This document shows positions 36,197 through 46,347 of a stretch of DNA of 64,000 nucleotides, one piece after another. The position numbers and the translations under genes are program-made. The stretch's first letter is position 1. Every line of letters starts with the position of its first letter. The stretch is from Asaccharospora irregularis DSM 2635. GTDB lineage: Bacteria > Bacillota > Clostridia > Peptostreptococcales > Peptostreptococcaceae. The DNA lies in contig NZ_FQWX01000006.1 of the NCBI RefSeq assembly GCF_900129815.1, positions 1-64,000 of the forward strand. Direction: 5' to 3'. The notes under the pieces are model-generated. The model did not search any database and had not been told where the DNA came from. It saw only the letters and a program-made list of their open reading frames with translations.

Positions 36197-36505
36197 ATGA
36201 GTCGACTAGATAAGCTAGAGAAGAGAAATTCTAAAAAAAGAAAATACAAATATATATTAAGAGTAATCTTTATATTTGTTATGATAATAAACACAATGTT
36301 ATGTGCGTTTGTAGTAGATAGAAGGGCTAACTCTATGCTTGGAAAGAATCAGTACAAAATAGAAGAGGTTTTTAAAAGTGTAGAGCCATCTATGAAAAAG
36401 GGATTAGATGAAGTAGGAAAAGCTACAAGTAAAATATTAAACAAAGATAATATTGAAAAGATTGAAGATAATATTAAAAAGATAAAAGAGAGCTTTACAA
36501 AATAA
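36197..36505 (+). CDS. small membrane protein in the YqxA position
   Basis: 102 residues: basic N-terminus, one membrane helix (YILRVIFIFVMIINTMLCAFVV), then a helical extracytoplasmic tail rich in Lys/Glu. I start at the ATG 36197, as AGGTG lies 7 nt upstream. It sits between spoIIP and lepA, where B. subtilis has yqxA, but I cannot confirm homology by eye. Role in sporulation is suggested by context only. Confidence 0.7.
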   Translation: MSRLDKLEKRNSKKRKYKYILRVIFIFVMIINTMLCAFVVDRRANSMLGKNQYKIEEVFKSVEPSMKKGLDEVGKATSKILNKDNIEKIEDNIKKIKESFTK

Positions 36506-36510
36506 CATAA

Positions 36511-36564
36511 AAAATAATAGGGGTTATCTATTACAAGTAATATTGTAATAGAAACCCCTATTTT
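36511..36564 (+). terminator. terminator after the gpr-spoIIP unit
   Basis: Long hairpin, AAAATAATAGGGGTT and AACCCCTATTTT with inner TCTATTACAA/TTGTAATAGA pairing. Confidence 0.8.
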
Positions 36565-36591
36565 AAGGTTAGACAAAATACTTGCTTCGTT

Positions 36592-36647
36592 TTATAGGCA
36601 AAACATATTATAGGTAAAACACAAAACTTATAGATAAAATACAAAAC
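36592..36647. repeat. short tandem repeat upstream of lepA
   Basis: Three imperfect units beginning TTATAG at 36592, 36608 and 36628 (TTATAGGTAAAACACAAAAC type). Confidence 0.65.
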
Positions 36648-36746
36648 TAGTAAAAAAAGTCTACCTATTAAAATAACTATTGTTTACATAAATGGCTATA
36701 TATTATAAAATAATAGCTATGATAATAATAAAAAGGAGGAAAACAG

Positions 36747-38552
36747 GTGGGCAATAAACAAAGCAGAACCAGAAATTTTAGTATAATAGCACATATAGAC
36801 CACGGAAAGTCTACCTTGGCCGATAGATTAATACAAAAGACAGGACTTGTCAGTGAAAGAGAAATGAAGGAACAGTTATTAGATAATATGGATTTGGAAA
36901 GAGAAAGAGGAATAACTATAAAACTTCAAAATATAAGACTAGTATACAAGGCTAAGGATGGAGAAGAATATTATTTAAATTTAATAGATACACCGGGACA
37001 TGTGGATTTCAACTATGAAGTTTCTAGAAGTTTGGCGGCATGTGAGGGAGCTTTACTAGTTGTAGATGCTGCCCAAGGTGTTGAAGCTCAAACACTAGCG
37101 AATGTGTATTTAGCAATAGATCAGGACTTAGAGATTTTACCGGTTATAAACAAGATAGACCTTCCAAGTGCAAGACCGGATGAAATTAAAAGTGAAATTG
37201 AAGATATAATAGGTCTTGACGCAAGTGAAGCTCCACTTATATCTGCAAAAAGCGGGATAAATATAGAAGATGTATTAGAGGATATAGTTAAAAATGTACC
37301 TGCTCCAACGGGAGATAGTGAGGCTCCTCTAAAAGCACTTATATTTGACTCTTATTATGATGCTTACAAGGGTGTTGTAGCATATGTTAGAGTGTTCGAA
37401 GGAACAGTAAAAAAGGGTATGACAATAAAGATGATGAATACCAACAAAAAATTTGAAGTAACTGAAGTTGGTGTTATGGCACCAGGGCAACTAGAACTTA
37501 GTGAATTAGCAGCAGGAGATGTCGGATATATAGCAGCAAGTATAAAAGATATAAGAAGTTGTCAGGTTGGAGATACAATCACTGATGCTGATAATCCAAC
37601 AAAAGATGCAATGCCAGGGTATAAAAAAGCCACTCCTATGGTTTATTGTGGAATATATCCAGGAGAAGGAGAAAAGTATGAGAACGTAAGGGATGCTCTT
37701 GAAAAATTACAAGTAAATGATGCTTCTCTTGAGTTTGAAGCTGAGACTTCAGCAGCACTAGGATTTGGATTTAGATGTGGATTTTTAGGGCTTTTACATA
37801 TGGAAATTATCCAAGAGCGACTAGAAAGAGAATTTAATCTAGATATTATAACAACTGCACCATCTGTTATATATAGAGTAACTAAAAATGATGGTGAAGT
37901 ATTAATGATACAGAACCCTGCAAATCTACCAGAAACAACAGAGATAAATATGATAGAAGAACCTATTGTAAAAGGTGATATAATCGTTCCTAAGGACTAT
38001 GTAGGAGTTGTAATGGAACTTTGTCAGGAAAGACGTGGAAACATGTTAAATATGGAGTATATAGATGATAGAAGGGTTATGCTACACTATGATCTTCCAC
38101 TTAATGAAGTTGTGTATGACTTTTTCGATGCATTAAAATCAAGAACTAGAGGATATGGTTCACTAGATTATGAAGTAAAAGGATATGTTCCATCTAAGCT
38201 AGTAAAACTTGATGTATTAATAAACAAAGAACAGGTAGATGCACTTAGTTTCATAGTACACGAAAGCCGTGCATTCCCAAGAGGAAAAGCTATGTGTGAG
38301 AAATTAAAAGGTGAGATACCTAGACACCAATTCGCAGTTCCAATACAAGCTGCTGTTGGAAATAAGATAGTTGCTAGAGAGACTATTAGCGCACTAAGAA
38401 AAGACGTTCTTGCTAAGTGTTATGGAGGAGATATATCTCGTAAGAAGAAACTTCTTGAAAAACAAAAAGAAGGAAAGAAACGTATGAGACAAATAGGTTC
38501 AGTAGAAGTTCCTCAAAAGGCATTTATGTCTGTTTTAAAATTAGACGAATAA
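36747..38552 (+). CDS. lepA: elongation factor 4 (back-translocating GTPase)
   Basis: 601 residues, the usual LepA length. G1 is [14 protein letters not shown] (15-28), with DTPGHVDF and NKIDLPSA further on, plus EF-G-like domains and the LepA C-terminal domain ([22 protein letters not shown]). The GTG start follows AGGAGG by 7 nt. It acts on stalled or mis-translocated ribosomes. Confidence 0.97.
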   Translation: MGNKQSRTRNFSIIAHIDHGKSTLADRLIQKTGLVSEREMKEQLLDNMDLERERGITIKLQNIRLVYKAKDGEEYYLNLIDTPGHVDFNYEVSRSLAACEGALLVVDAAQGVEAQTLANVYLAIDQDLEILPVINKIDLPSARPDEIKSEIEDIIGLDASEAPLISAKSGINIEDVLEDIVKNVPAPTGDSEAPLKALIFDSYYDAYKGVVAYVRVFEGTVKKGMTIKMMNTNKKFEVTEVGVMAPGQLELSELAAGDVGYIAASIKDIRSCQVGDTITDADNPTKDAMPGYKKATPMVYCGIYPGEGEKYENVRDALEKLQVNDASLEFEAETSAALGFGFRCGFLGLLHMEIIQERLEREFNLDIITTAPSVIYRVTKNDGEVLMIQNPANLPETTEINMIEEPIVKGDIIVPKDYVGVVMELCQERRGNMLNMEYIDDRRVMLHYDLPLNEVVYDFFDALKSRTRGYGSLDYEVKGYVPSKLVKLDVLINKEQVDALSFIVHESRAFPRGKAMCEKLKGEIPRHQFAVPIQAAVGNKIVARETISALRKDVLAKCYGGDISRKKKLLEKQKEGKKRMRQIGSVEVPQKAFMSVLKLDE

Positions 38553-38560
38553 TAATTTAA

Positions 38561-38603
38561 AGTAGCCATAGGAGGTATTAAAAATACATCTTATGGCTAT
38601 TTA
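38561..38603 (+). terminator. lepA terminator
   Basis: TAGCCATA and TATGGCTA arms around a GGTATT/AATAC inner stem, with a modest T-rich tail. Confidence 0.65.
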
Positions 38604-38654
38604 TAACTTACAACAGGTTAATTTAGCAATAAAATAAAAGGAAGATGATAATAA

Positions 38655-39866
38655 TTGTTTAATATAAATATACCTACAAAGGTAGAAACTATAATTGAAT
38701 GTTTGGAATTAAACGGATATGAGGCGTATATAGTCGGAGGATGCGTAAGAGATAGTTTGCTTGGAAAAATACCAAACGACTGGGATATAACAACTAACGC
38801 AACACCTAATGAAATAATTAATATATTTGAAAAGACTATTCCAACAGGAATAAAGCACGGAACAGTAACTGTATTGGTGGATAATATCCCATTTGAGGTC
38901 ACAACATATAGAATAGACGGTGAATATAGCGATGGAAGGCACCCTGATTCGGTAAAGTTCACAGAGAGTATAAATAAAGACTTGTCTAGAAGAGATTTCA
39001 CGATAAATGCTATGGCCTATAACCCCAAAAAAGGGGTTGTAGATATTTTTGATGGGTGCAAAGATCTAGATAAAAAACTAATAAGGTGTGTAGGAAATCC
39101 ATCTATTAGGTTTGAAGAAGACGCCCTGAGAATGTTAAGGGCTATTAGATTTTCAGCTCAATTAAACTTTACTATTGAAGAAACTACAATAAATAGTATA
39201 AAAGAAAAGAGTCCCTTAATAAAAGAAGTATCTATAGAAAGGATACAATCGGAAATAAACAAAATATTATTATTTGACTCATCAAAGTTATATCTACTAA
39301 AAAAAGTTGGATTATTAGAGTATATAATTCCAGAGATATGTGATGATTTAAGCGAGATACTTATTTTTACAAATAATATTGAAAGCAATCTCCATCTAAA
39401 ACTTACTATGTTATTTAGAAATATGTCATTAGATAGTACTCACTATGTTCTAAGAAGATTAAGATATGATAACAAGACAATAAATAGAGTTTTAATATTA
39501 TCAAAATACAGAGACTATAATATAGAACTAGATAGAATATCTATAAAAAGAATCTTAAATAAGCTGGGAGATTTAACTTTATTTGAAGATTTAATTAAGC
39601 TAAAGATGGCTAATTTATCAAACGAAGATCCAGAAACACTAAACTTATTAAATATCCAAAAAAGGGCAAACATTATAATACAACAAAAAGAATGTTTCCT
39701 GATAAAGGATTTGGCTCTAAATGGAAAAGATTTGATTTCGATTGGAGTAAATAGAGGAAGAGAGATAGGAGAAACACTAGATAAATTATTGGAAATTGTT
39801 ATAGAAAATCCAGAACTAAATAATAAGGATGAGTTAAATAAAATTGTGTTAGAGATGATAAATTAA
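38655..39866 (+). CDS. cca: CCA tRNA nucleotidyltransferase
   Basis: 403 residues, class II CCA-adding enzyme. Motif A is GGCVRDSLLG followed by DWDITTNATP; RRDFTINAMAY and EEDALRMLRAIRFSAQL are the RNA-binding/motif D-E region. TTG start, with AAAGGAAG about 11 nt upstream. It repairs or builds the 3' CCA of tRNAs. Not part of the B. subtilis arrangement at this point, so it is an insertion between lepA and hemW. Confidence 0.93.
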   Translation: MFNINIPTKVETIIECLELNGYEAYIVGGCVRDSLLGKIPNDWDITTNATPNEIINIFEKTIPTGIKHGTVTVLVDNIPFEVTTYRIDGEYSDGRHPDSVKFTESINKDLSRRDFTINAMAYNPKKGVVDIFDGCKDLDKKLIRCVGNPSIRFEEDALRMLRAIRFSAQLNFTIEETTINSIKEKSPLIKEVSIERIQSEINKILLFDSSKLYLLKKVGLLEYIIPEICDDLSEILIFTNNIESNLHLKLTMLFRNMSLDSTHYVLRRLRYDNKTINRVLILSKYRDYNIELDRISIKRILNKLGDLTLFEDLIKLKMANLSNEDPETLNLLNIQKRANIIIQQKECFLIKDLALNGKDLISIGVNRGREIGETLDKLLEIVIENPELNNKDELNKIVLEMIN

Positions 39867-39893
39867 AGGTAAATATCTATAGGAGGTGATTTT

Positions 39894-41051
39894 ATGCTAG
39901 GACTTTATATACATGTTCCGTTTTGTGTAAAAAAATGTAACTACTGTGATTTTAATTCGTATAAGATGGATAAAGCTTCAAAGAAAACATACATAGAAAA
40001 TCTAAAAAAAGAGATGAAGCTTTATAAAGAAAAATTAAGAGAAGTGGACAAAGAAAAAGTCGGACAGGAAAATACTATAACAAGTGTGTTTTTGGGTGGA
40101 GGTACGCCAAGTATACTTAGTAGTGATGAAATAGTAGAGATATTTAAATCTATAAGAGAGTGTTTTAATATAGACAAGGATGCGGAGATAACAATGGAAT
40201 GTAACCCAGGAACTTTGAACATAGAAAAATTAAAAACTATGAAATCAGTTGGAGTAAATAGATTAAGCATTGGACTTCAAGCTGTTCAAGATTACCATTT
40301 AAAATATATAGGAAGAATACATACTTATAGTGAATTTGAAAAAAACTACAAAGAGGCAATTGATGTTGGATTTAAAAATATAAATATAGATTTAATGTAT
40401 TGCCTTCCAAATCAAAGAGAAGAGGAATGGAAAGAAACACTACAAAAAGTTATTGGTTTAAATCCTACACATATATCTGCGTACTCTCTTATACTAGAAG
40501 AGGGAACAGAACTCTATAATATGTACGAAAGAAATGAATTTGAACTTATAGATGAAGATAAAGATATTGAAATGTACAATTACACAATTAATTATCTAAA
40601 ATCAAAGGGTTATAATCAATATGAGATATCCAACTACTCAAAAAAGGGGTATGAATGTAAACACAACATATTATATTGGAAGTGCAAGCATTATATAGGA
40701 GTTGGTCCAGGAGCTTCTGGTTATATATACAATGAAAGATATAACAATGAAGAAACATTACAAAGTTATCACGATAAACTATCCAAAAATGAACTTCCCA
40801 TAAAAACTAACGAAAATCTTGATACAAAAGATAAGATAGAAGAAAAAATATTTATGGGACTTAGAATGAATGAAGGGATAAAATTCGATGACTTTAAAAA
40901 AGAATTCAATATAGACTTTAAAAGTAAATATAATAAAAAAATAGAAGAATTAGTACTAAGAGAGCTAATAAAAGAAAGCGAATTAGGTATAGAGCTAACT
41001 CAAAGAGGAAGAGAAATATCAAATAGTGTATTTATTGAATTTATAGATTAA
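39894..41051 (+). CDS. hemW: HemW, radical SAM heme chaperone
   Basis: 385 residues. The radical SAM cluster motif CVKKCNYCDF (CxxxCxxC) near residue 10 and the GGGTPSILS motif are present, with a C-terminal HemN-type domain. The cysteine pattern and length fit HemW (heme insertion) rather than true coproporphyrinogen dehydrogenase HemN. AGGAGGTGAT precedes the ATG. Confidence 0.9.
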   Translation: MLGLYIHVPFCVKKCNYCDFNSYKMDKASKKTYIENLKKEMKLYKEKLREVDKEKVGQENTITSVFLGGGTPSILSSDEIVEIFKSIRECFNIDKDAEITMECNPGTLNIEKLKTMKSVGVNRLSIGLQAVQDYHLKYIGRIHTYSEFEKNYKEAIDVGFKNINIDLMYCLPNQREEEWKETLQKVIGLNPTHISAYSLILEEGTELYNMYERNEFELIDEDKDIEMYNYTINYLKSKGYNQYEISNYSKKGYECKHNILYWKCKHYIGVGPGASGYIYNERYNNEETLQSYHDKLSKNELPIKTNENLDTKDKIEEKIFMGLRMNEGIKFDDFKKEFNIDFKSKYNKKIEELVLRELIKESELGIELTQRGREISNSVFIEFID

Positions 41052-41061
41052 CATAAAACTG

Positions 41062-41092
41062 TTGACAAAATATATTTATAATGATATATAAT
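41062..41092 (+). promoter_or_regulatory. promoter of the hrcA-grpE-dnaK operon
   Basis: TTGACA at 41062-41067; -10 at TATATA (41085-41090, 17-nt spacer) or TATAAT (41087-41092, 19-nt spacer). It lies directly upstream of CIRCE. Confidence 0.75.
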
Positions 41093-41106
41093 ATATATAA
41101 TCTTTT

Positions 41107-41133
41107 TTAGCACTCGGATATAGTGAGTGATAA
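41107..41133 (+). promoter_or_regulatory. CIRCE operator (HrcA-binding site)
   Basis: TTAGCACTC-N9-GAGTGATAA. The CIRCE consensus is TTAGCACTC-N9-GAGTGCTAA, so one base differs in the right arm. It is positioned just after the promoter and 20 nt before hrcA, which implies autorepression relieved by heat shock. Confidence 0.95.
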
Positions 41134-41152
41134 CAGCTAGGAGGTATTACCT

Positions 41153-42172
41153 ATGGAGTTGAATGATAGAAAACTAAGTATCCTCGAAGCTATAGTTAAA
41201 GATTATATAGAAACCGCTGAGGCTATAGGCTCTAGAACAATATCTAAAAAACATAATTTAGGAGTTAGTGCTGCTACTATAAGAAATGAAATGGCGGATC
41301 TTGAAGAGTTAGGATATCTTATACAACCGCATACATCTGCTGGTAGGGTTCCATCTGAAAAAGGTTATAAGCTATATGTAGATTTACTTATGAGTAAGAG
41401 TGAATTAACAGACAATGAAAAAAGTCTTATTGAACAATGTATAAACAACAATGTAACTCATATAAAAGACTTAATTCACGAAACTTCTAAGCTGTTATCT
41501 CAACTTACTAACTACACAACAGTAGCAGTTACAAAAAGCGTAGCGAATCAAATCATCATAAGACATATACAATTAGTTGGTATTGGTGATAATAAGGTTT
41601 TGCTAATAGTAGTAAGCGACAAAGGTGATATAAAGAATGCAGACCTTTGTACTAATGTTTATTTAGATCAATCTAAGCTGAATTTAATTTCTGATAATCT
41701 TACAAGAAAACTTTCGGGAAAGGCTATAACAGACTTAGATGATAAATTAATTGCATTTATAAAATATGAGATAAGTGAATATTCGACATTTATAGACCAA
41801 CTTCTCGATGCATTGAATCTGAATATGGCACAGGAAGAATTATCACTATCTTTAAGTGGAGCTACCAATATATTTAGTTATCCCGAATTTAATGATGTCC
41901 TAAAGGCTAGATCGTTTTTAACTATGTTAGAAGAAAAAGAAGTAGTAGCCAACATGATTAAGTCTAAGGGAATCCAAAAGGAAAACATAAATATAACAAT
42001 TGGAAGTGACAATGATTGTGAAATAGCTCAAGATTGCAGTATAGTTACAGCAACATATAATATTGACAAAGAACTTGTCGGTCGTATAAGTTTTATAGGG
42101 CCAACAAGAATGGATTACTCTAAGGTTTATTCAGTTGTTAATTATATGAGCTTATTGATAAATAAAAAATAG
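41153..42172 (+). CDS. hrcA: heat-inducible transcriptional repressor HrcA
   Basis: 339 residues. The N-terminal winged helix (IEVTAEAIGSRTISKKHNLG-type region at 20-45; ATIRNEMADLEELGYL) and GAF-like core end with YSKVYSVVNYMS. It binds CIRCE and needs GroE to stay active. Ribosome site AGGAGG. Confidence 0.96.
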   Translation: MELNDRKLSILEAIVKDYIETAEAIGSRTISKKHNLGVSAATIRNEMADLEELGYLIQPHTSAGRVPSEKGYKLYVDLLMSKSELTDNEKSLIEQCINNNVTHIKDLIHETSKLLSQLTNYTTVAVTKSVANQIIIRHIQLVGIGDNKVLLIVVSDKGDIKNADLCTNVYLDQSKLNLISDNLTRKLSGKAITDLDDKLIAFIKYEISEYSTFIDQLLDALNLNMAQEELSLSLSGATNIFSYPEFNDVLKARSFLTMLEEKEVVANMIKSKGIQKENINITIGSDNDCEIAQDCSIVTATYNIDKELVGRISFIGPTRMDYSKVYSVVNYMSLLINKK

Positions 42173-42189
42173 ACAAGGGGTGTAATATC

Positions 42190-42774
42190 TTGGATGAAAA
42201 AAATATACATCAGGAAGAAAAGGAAGATTTAATTAACGAAGATATGGGAAAAGAAGAATTAGAAAAAGAAGAGTTAGAAGAAAATACTAAGGAAAACACT
42301 AAACAAGATAATGTAGAAGATATTAATTCTAGATTAGAGGAAAAAAAAATAAAAGAGGAATTAGATCAGATGAATGATCAATACCTTAGACTTCAAGCAG
42401 AATATACAAACTATAGAAGAAGAACACAACAAGAAAAAGAAACTATAGGTATGTATGCAAATGAAAAAATAATGCAAGAATTAATATTGGTTATAGACAA
42501 CATGGAGAGAGCATTGGAATCTTTTGAAGATAAAGAAGATGCTATGTACAAAGGTGTGGACCTTGTTTACAAGCAACTAAAAGACACTCTTGAGAAAAAT
42601 GGACTAGAGGAAATAGAAGCTGAAAATCAAGAGTTTGATCCTAACCTACATCTAGCAGTAATGCAAGAGAGCGTAGAAGGGGTAGAGCCAAACAAAGTTA
42701 CAATGGTTCTTCAAAAAGGATACAAATTAGGAAATAAAGTGATTAGAGCTACAATGGTTAAAGTTTCTTGTTAA
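42190..42774 (+). CDS. grpE: nucleotide exchange factor GrpE
   Basis: 194 residues. A long acidic coiled-coil N-terminus (about 1-75) leads into the GrpE core: QYLRLQAEYTNYRRRTQQEK, NMERALES, and the beta domain VLQKGYKLGNKVIRATMVKV. It releases ADP from DnaK. TTG start at 42190 with AGGGGTG 8 nt upstream. Second gene of the CIRCE operon. Confidence 0.95.
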   Translation: MDEKNIHQEEKEDLINEDMGKEELEKEELEENTKENTKQDNVEDINSRLEEKKIKEELDQMNDQYLRLQAEYTNYRRRTQQEKETIGMYANEKIMQELILVIDNMERALESFEDKEDAMYKGVDLVYKQLKDTLEKNGLEEIEAENQEFDPNLHLAVMQESVEGVEPNKVTMVLQKGYKLGNKVIRATMVKVSC

Positions 42775-42840
42775 TAAATACAAGAATAAAATTTAATTAA
42801 GTCAATAGTAATGTATATTTTAGAATTAAGATAAATTTTA

Positions 42841-42877
42841 AAGTATATATTAATTAAAAAAAGTATATATTAATTAA
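42841..42877. repeat. 20-bp tandem repeat upstream of dnaK
   Basis: AAGTATATATTAATTAA occurs at 42841 and again at 42861. Confidence 0.75.
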
Positions 42878-42931
42878 TATAAAATCAAATTTAGAAAATA
42901 AATATATAATTACTTAAGGAGGATATTTATC

Positions 42932-44758
42932 ATGGGAAAAGTAATAGGAATAGATTTAGGAACAACTAACTCATGTGTTGCTGTTTTAGAAGGTGGAGAA
43001 CCACAAATAATAGCAAACACAGAAGGTATGAGAACTACTCCATCAGTAGTAGCATTTACAAAGGATGGAGAAAGAATAGTAGGTGAACCAGCTAAGAGAC
43101 AAGCTGTTACAAATGCGGATAGAACAATAACTTCTATAAAGACTCATATGGGTACAGATTATAAAGTAGATATAGATGGAAAATCATATACACCACAAGA
43201 AATATCAGCAATAATTTTACAAAAATTAAAATCAGATGCTGAAAGTTACTTAGGTCAATCTGTTACAGAAGCTGTTATAACAGTTCCAGCTTACTTTACA
43301 GATGCTCAAAGACAAGCTACTAAAGATGCAGGTAGAATAGCAGGACTTGATGTTAAGAGAATAATAAATGAGCCAACTGCAGCTGCTCTTGCTTATGGTA
43401 TGGATAAACTAGACCAAGAAAAGAAAATATTAGTATTTGACTTAGGTGGAGGAACTTTCGACGTATCTATTCTTGAAATAGGAGATGGAACTTTCGAAGT
43501 TTTAGCTACTGCAGGTAACAATAGATTAGGTGGAGATGATTTTGACCAAATAGTAATAGATTACTTAGCAGACGAATTCAAAAAAACTGAAGGTGTTGAC
43601 TTAAGAAATGATAAAATGGCTCTTCAAAGATTAAAAGAAGCTGCTGAAAAGGCTAAAAAAGAATTATCATCAACAATGAGTTCAAACATAAACTTACCTT
43701 TCATAACGGCTACAGCTGAAGGACCAAAACACTTAAACATAGATTTATCAAGAGCTAAATTTGAAGAATTAACAGAAGGTTTAGTAGAAAAAACTATGGA
43801 ACCAACTAAGAGAGCCCTACAAGATGCAGGACTTTCTACATCAGAAATAGATGATGTTTTATTAGTAGGTGGTTCTACAAGAATACCAGCAGTTCAAGAA
43901 GCAGTTAAAAAATTCATAGGTAAAGATCCTCACAAAGGTATAAATCCAGATGAATGTGTTGCAGCAGGTGCTTGTATACAAGCTGGTGTATTAACAGGTG
44001 AAGTAAACGACTTATTATTACTTGACGTTACTCCATTATCTTTAGGAATAGAAACTATGGGTAATGTAATGACAAAAATAATAGAAAGAAATACTACAAT
44101 ACCAACTAAAAAATCTCAAGTATTCTCTACAGCTGCAGACAACCAAACAGCTGTTGATATACACGTTCTTCAAGGTGAAAGAAGTATGTCTTATGACAAT
44201 ACAACTTTAGGAAGATTCCAATTAACAGATATACCACCAGCACCAAGAGGAGTACCTCAAATAGAAGTTACTTTTGATATAGATGCTAATGGTATAGTTC
44301 ACGTTACTGCTAAGGACTTAGGAACAGGAAAAGAACAAAAGGTAACTATAACTTCAGGAACAAACCTTTCTGAAGAAGAAATAGAGAAAAAAGTAAAAGA
44401 AGCTGAAATGAATGCAGAAGCTGACAAGAAAAAGAAAGAAAAGATAGAAGCTTTAAACCAAGCTGAATCAACTATATACCAAACTGAAAAAACTTTAAAT
44501 GAACTTGGAGACAAAGTTAGTGCAGATGATAAATCAGCAATAGAAGCTGCTATAGCAGATCTAAAAGCTATAAAAGATAAAGAAGATTCTACAGCAGAAG
44601 AAATCAAAAAAGCTATGGATGAGTTAATGAACAAATTCCATAAGATATCTGAGCAAATGTATCAACAAGCAGGAGCTCAAGGGGAACCACAACAAGAACA
44701 ACCTAAAGATGATAATGTAGTAGATGCAGATTTTACAGAAGTAAAAGAAGATAAATAA
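42932..44758 (+). CDS. dnaK: chaperone DnaK (Hsp70)
   Basis: 608 residues. ATPase motifs are [14 protein letters not shown] (N-terminus), [14 protein letters not shown] and [11 protein letters not shown]. The substrate-binding domain starts near 380 ([13 protein letters not shown]), followed by a helical lid and an acidic Gln-rich tail. Codon choice is cleaner than in neighbours, as expected for a highly expressed gene. AGGAGG precedes the ATG. Confidence 0.98.
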   Translation: MGKVIGIDLGTTNSCVAVLEGGEPQIIANTEGMRTTPSVVAFTKDGERIVGEPAKRQAVTNADRTITSIKTHMGTDYKVDIDGKSYTPQEISAIILQKLKSDAESYLGQSVTEAVITVPAYFTDAQRQATKDAGRIAGLDVKRIINEPTAAALAYGMDKLDQEKKILVFDLGGGTFDVSILEIGDGTFEVLATAGNNRLGGDDFDQIVIDYLADEFKKTEGVDLRNDKMALQRLKEAAEKAKKELSSTMSSNINLPFITATAEGPKHLNIDLSRAKFEELTEGLVEKTMEPTKRALQDAGLSTSEIDDVLLVGGSTRIPAVQEAVKKFIGKDPHKGINPDECVAAGACIQAGVLTGEVNDLLLLDVTPLSLGIETMGNVMTKIIERNTTIPTKKSQVFSTAADNQTAVDIHVLQGERSMSYDNTTLGRFQLTDIPPAPRGVPQIEVTFDIDANGIVHVTAKDLGTGKEQKVTITSGTNLSEEEIEKKVKEAEMNAEADKKKKEKIEALNQAESTIYQTEKTLNELGDKVSADDKSAIEAAIADLKAIKDKEDSTAEEIKKAMDELMNKFHKISEQMYQQAGAQGEPQQEQPKDDNVVDADFTEVKEDK

Positions 44759-44791
44759 ATTTCAACCGATTTAGAATATGAAATAATAAAT

Positions 44792-44829
44792 AATAGCTTG
44801 TAGTTTGGTATTCTACAAGCTATTGTTTT
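44792..44829 (+). terminator. terminator between dnaK and dnaJ
   Basis: 12-bp perfect stem, AATAGCTTGTAG / CTACAAGCTATT, then GTTTTG. It may be partial, lowering dnaJ relative to dnaK. Confidence 0.7.
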
Positions 44830-44859
44830 GTAAAGTAAAGTGAAGGCAGGTGACAAGCA

Positions 44860-46005
44860 TTGAGTACAAAAAGAGATTATTATGAATCTTTAGGTGTAAG
44901 TAAAGAGGCAGATGCTTCAGAAATAAAAAAGGCATATAGAAAACTAGCCATGAAGTACCATCCAGACAGAAACCCTGGAGACAAGGAAGCAGAAGAAAAG
45001 TTCAAAGAGATAAGTGAAGCATATGAAGTATTATCAGATGAAACTAAAAGAAGAAACTACGACCAATTTGGCCACGATGGAGTAAATGGTCAAGGCTTTG
45101 GCGGTTTCGGAGGACAGGGCCAAGGTTTCGGTGGATTTGAAGATATGTTTGGAGATATATTTGGCGATATGTTTGGGGGAGGCTTTGGAAGCTCAAGAGT
45201 GAGAAGAAGAGGACCACAACGTGGAGCAGATATAAGACAGAGCATAACTATAACTTTTGAAGAAGCAGCCTTTGGTAAAAAGGCATCTATAAAGGTCAAT
45301 AGAAGTGAAGAATGTGAAGCATGTAATGGAACAGGAGCAAAGCCTAGAACATCTAAAAAAACTTGCCCTACTTGTAACGGAACAGGAGAGGTTAGATCAG
45401 TTCAAAGAACTCCTTTTGGTAATATAGCAAGCTCAAGAACATGTGGCGAATGTGATGGAACAGGTGAAGTAATAGAGACTCCATGTAGCAAGTGTCATGG
45501 AAGAGGAAATAATAGAAAAGTAAAAACAATAGAAGTCGATATACCAGCAGGTATAGACGATGGACAAATGATAAAACTTTCTGGTCAAGGTGAAGTAGGA
45601 GAAAAAGGTGCCCCAAGAGGAGATTTATATATAATAGTAAATGTAAAGCCACATACTCTATTTACTAGAGAAGGAAATGATATTCACTTTGAAATGCCTA
45701 TAACATTTGTTCAAGCAGCACTAGGGGACGAAATAGAAGTTCCTACTTTGGATGGAAAAGTTCAATACAAAATTCCAGAAGGAACACAAACAGGAACAGT
45801 ATTTAGATTAAAAGAAAAAGGAATACCTCGTCTAAGAGGAAACTCTAGAGGAGATCAATACGTAAAAGTAACAGTAGAAATACCTAAAAAATTAAACGAC
45901 AAACAAAAAGATTTACTAAGAGAATTCGCAAAAGAGTGCGGAACGGATGTGCATGAAAGAAAAAAGAGCTTTGGGCAAAAACTAGAAAATTTTTTCAAAA
46001 AATAA
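44860..46005 (+). CDS. dnaJ: chaperone DnaJ (Hsp40)
   Basis: 381 residues. J domain with HPD in KYHPDRNPG, a Gly/Phe-rich linker (about 75-110), four zinc-binding CxxCxGxG repeats ([32 protein letters not shown]) and the C-terminal substrate domain. It delivers clients to DnaK and stimulates its ATPase. TTG start after AGGTGAC. Confidence 0.97.
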   Translation: MSTKRDYYESLGVSKEADASEIKKAYRKLAMKYHPDRNPGDKEAEEKFKEISEAYEVLSDETKRRNYDQFGHDGVNGQGFGGFGGQGQGFGGFEDMFGDIFGDMFGGGFGSSRVRRRGPQRGADIRQSITITFEEAAFGKKASIKVNRSEECEACNGTGAKPRTSKKTCPTCNGTGEVRSVQRTPFGNIASSRTCGECDGTGEVIETPCSKCHGRGNNRKVKTIEVDIPAGIDDGQMIKLSGQGEVGEKGAPRGDLYIIVNVKPHTLFTREGNDIHFEMPITFVQAALGDEIEVPTLDGKVQYKIPEGTQTGTVFRLKEKGIPRLRGNSRGDQYVKVTVEIPKKLNDKQKDLLREFAKECGTDVHERKKSFGQKLENFFKK

Positions 46006-46070
46006 TAAACTTATTTAAAAAATAAATTATAAGAAGTAAATATAACATTAGATTTAATAAATATACTTTA

Positions 46071-46111
46071 AAAAATATTACTGGGGGCTATACTCCAGTA
46101 ATATTTTTTTG
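46071..46111 (+). terminator. dnaJ terminator
   Basis: AAATATTACTGG and CCAGTAATATTT with T7 tail. Confidence 0.9.
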
Positions 46112-46173
46112 TAACCTATAACTAATCGATTATAATTAAGAAAAAGTATTTTTTTATTGATAAAATTAATCCT

Positions 46174-46261
46174 AGAGAAGGGTAGGTGAAGATATAAGTC
46201 TTACCGACATTGCAGCTTGACTGTCTGGAGGAAGACTTATATCGAACCGACCCGAAGCTCT
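46174..46261 (+). ncRNA. candidate structured RNA of unknown family
   Basis: A rod-like fold of 88 nt. From the base: AGAG/CTCT, loop AA/GAAG, GGGT/ACCC, single A/G mismatch, GGT/ACC, loop GAA/GA, then a perfect 12-bp helix GATATAAGTCTT/AAGACTTATATC (46191-46202 with 46232-46243). The tip is CC-GACA/TGTC-GG with a purine-containing loop. It is much more G+C-rich than the flanks and lies between a terminator and a separate promoter. Strand is assumed from the neighbours. Purine-rich internal loops suggest a protein- or ligand-binding RNA; no known riboswitch or SRP/6S motif was found. Confidence 0.5.
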
Positions 46262-46294
46262 GATTTAATTTACTATAAAACATAATATTACTTA

Positions 46295-46303
46295 TGATAT
46301 AAT
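46295..46303 (+). promoter_or_regulatory. extended -10 promoter of prmA
   Basis: TGATATAAT fits TGn-TATAAT, 45 nt before the prmA start and downstream of the hairpin. Confidence 0.55.
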
Positions 46304-46347
46304 AGAGGTTATGGAAAATATCAAAACCAAAGAAAGGAAGATTACAT

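Larger units (their letters stand above)
46006..46347. other. 342-bp gap between dnaJ and prmA
   Basis: Contents in order: the dnaJ terminator, an A+T-rich stretch, a strongly paired hairpin (46174-46261) of unknown identity, an extended -10 promoter, and the prmA ribosome site. No ORF with a start signal was seen. Confidence 0.7.

Noticed and set aside
46174-46261. known riboswitch, SRP RNA or hammerhead ribozyme
   Set aside because: Compared mentally with glycine, THF, TPP, SAM, c-di-GMP and fluoride riboswitches, SRP and hammerhead cores; none of their conserved strings is present.
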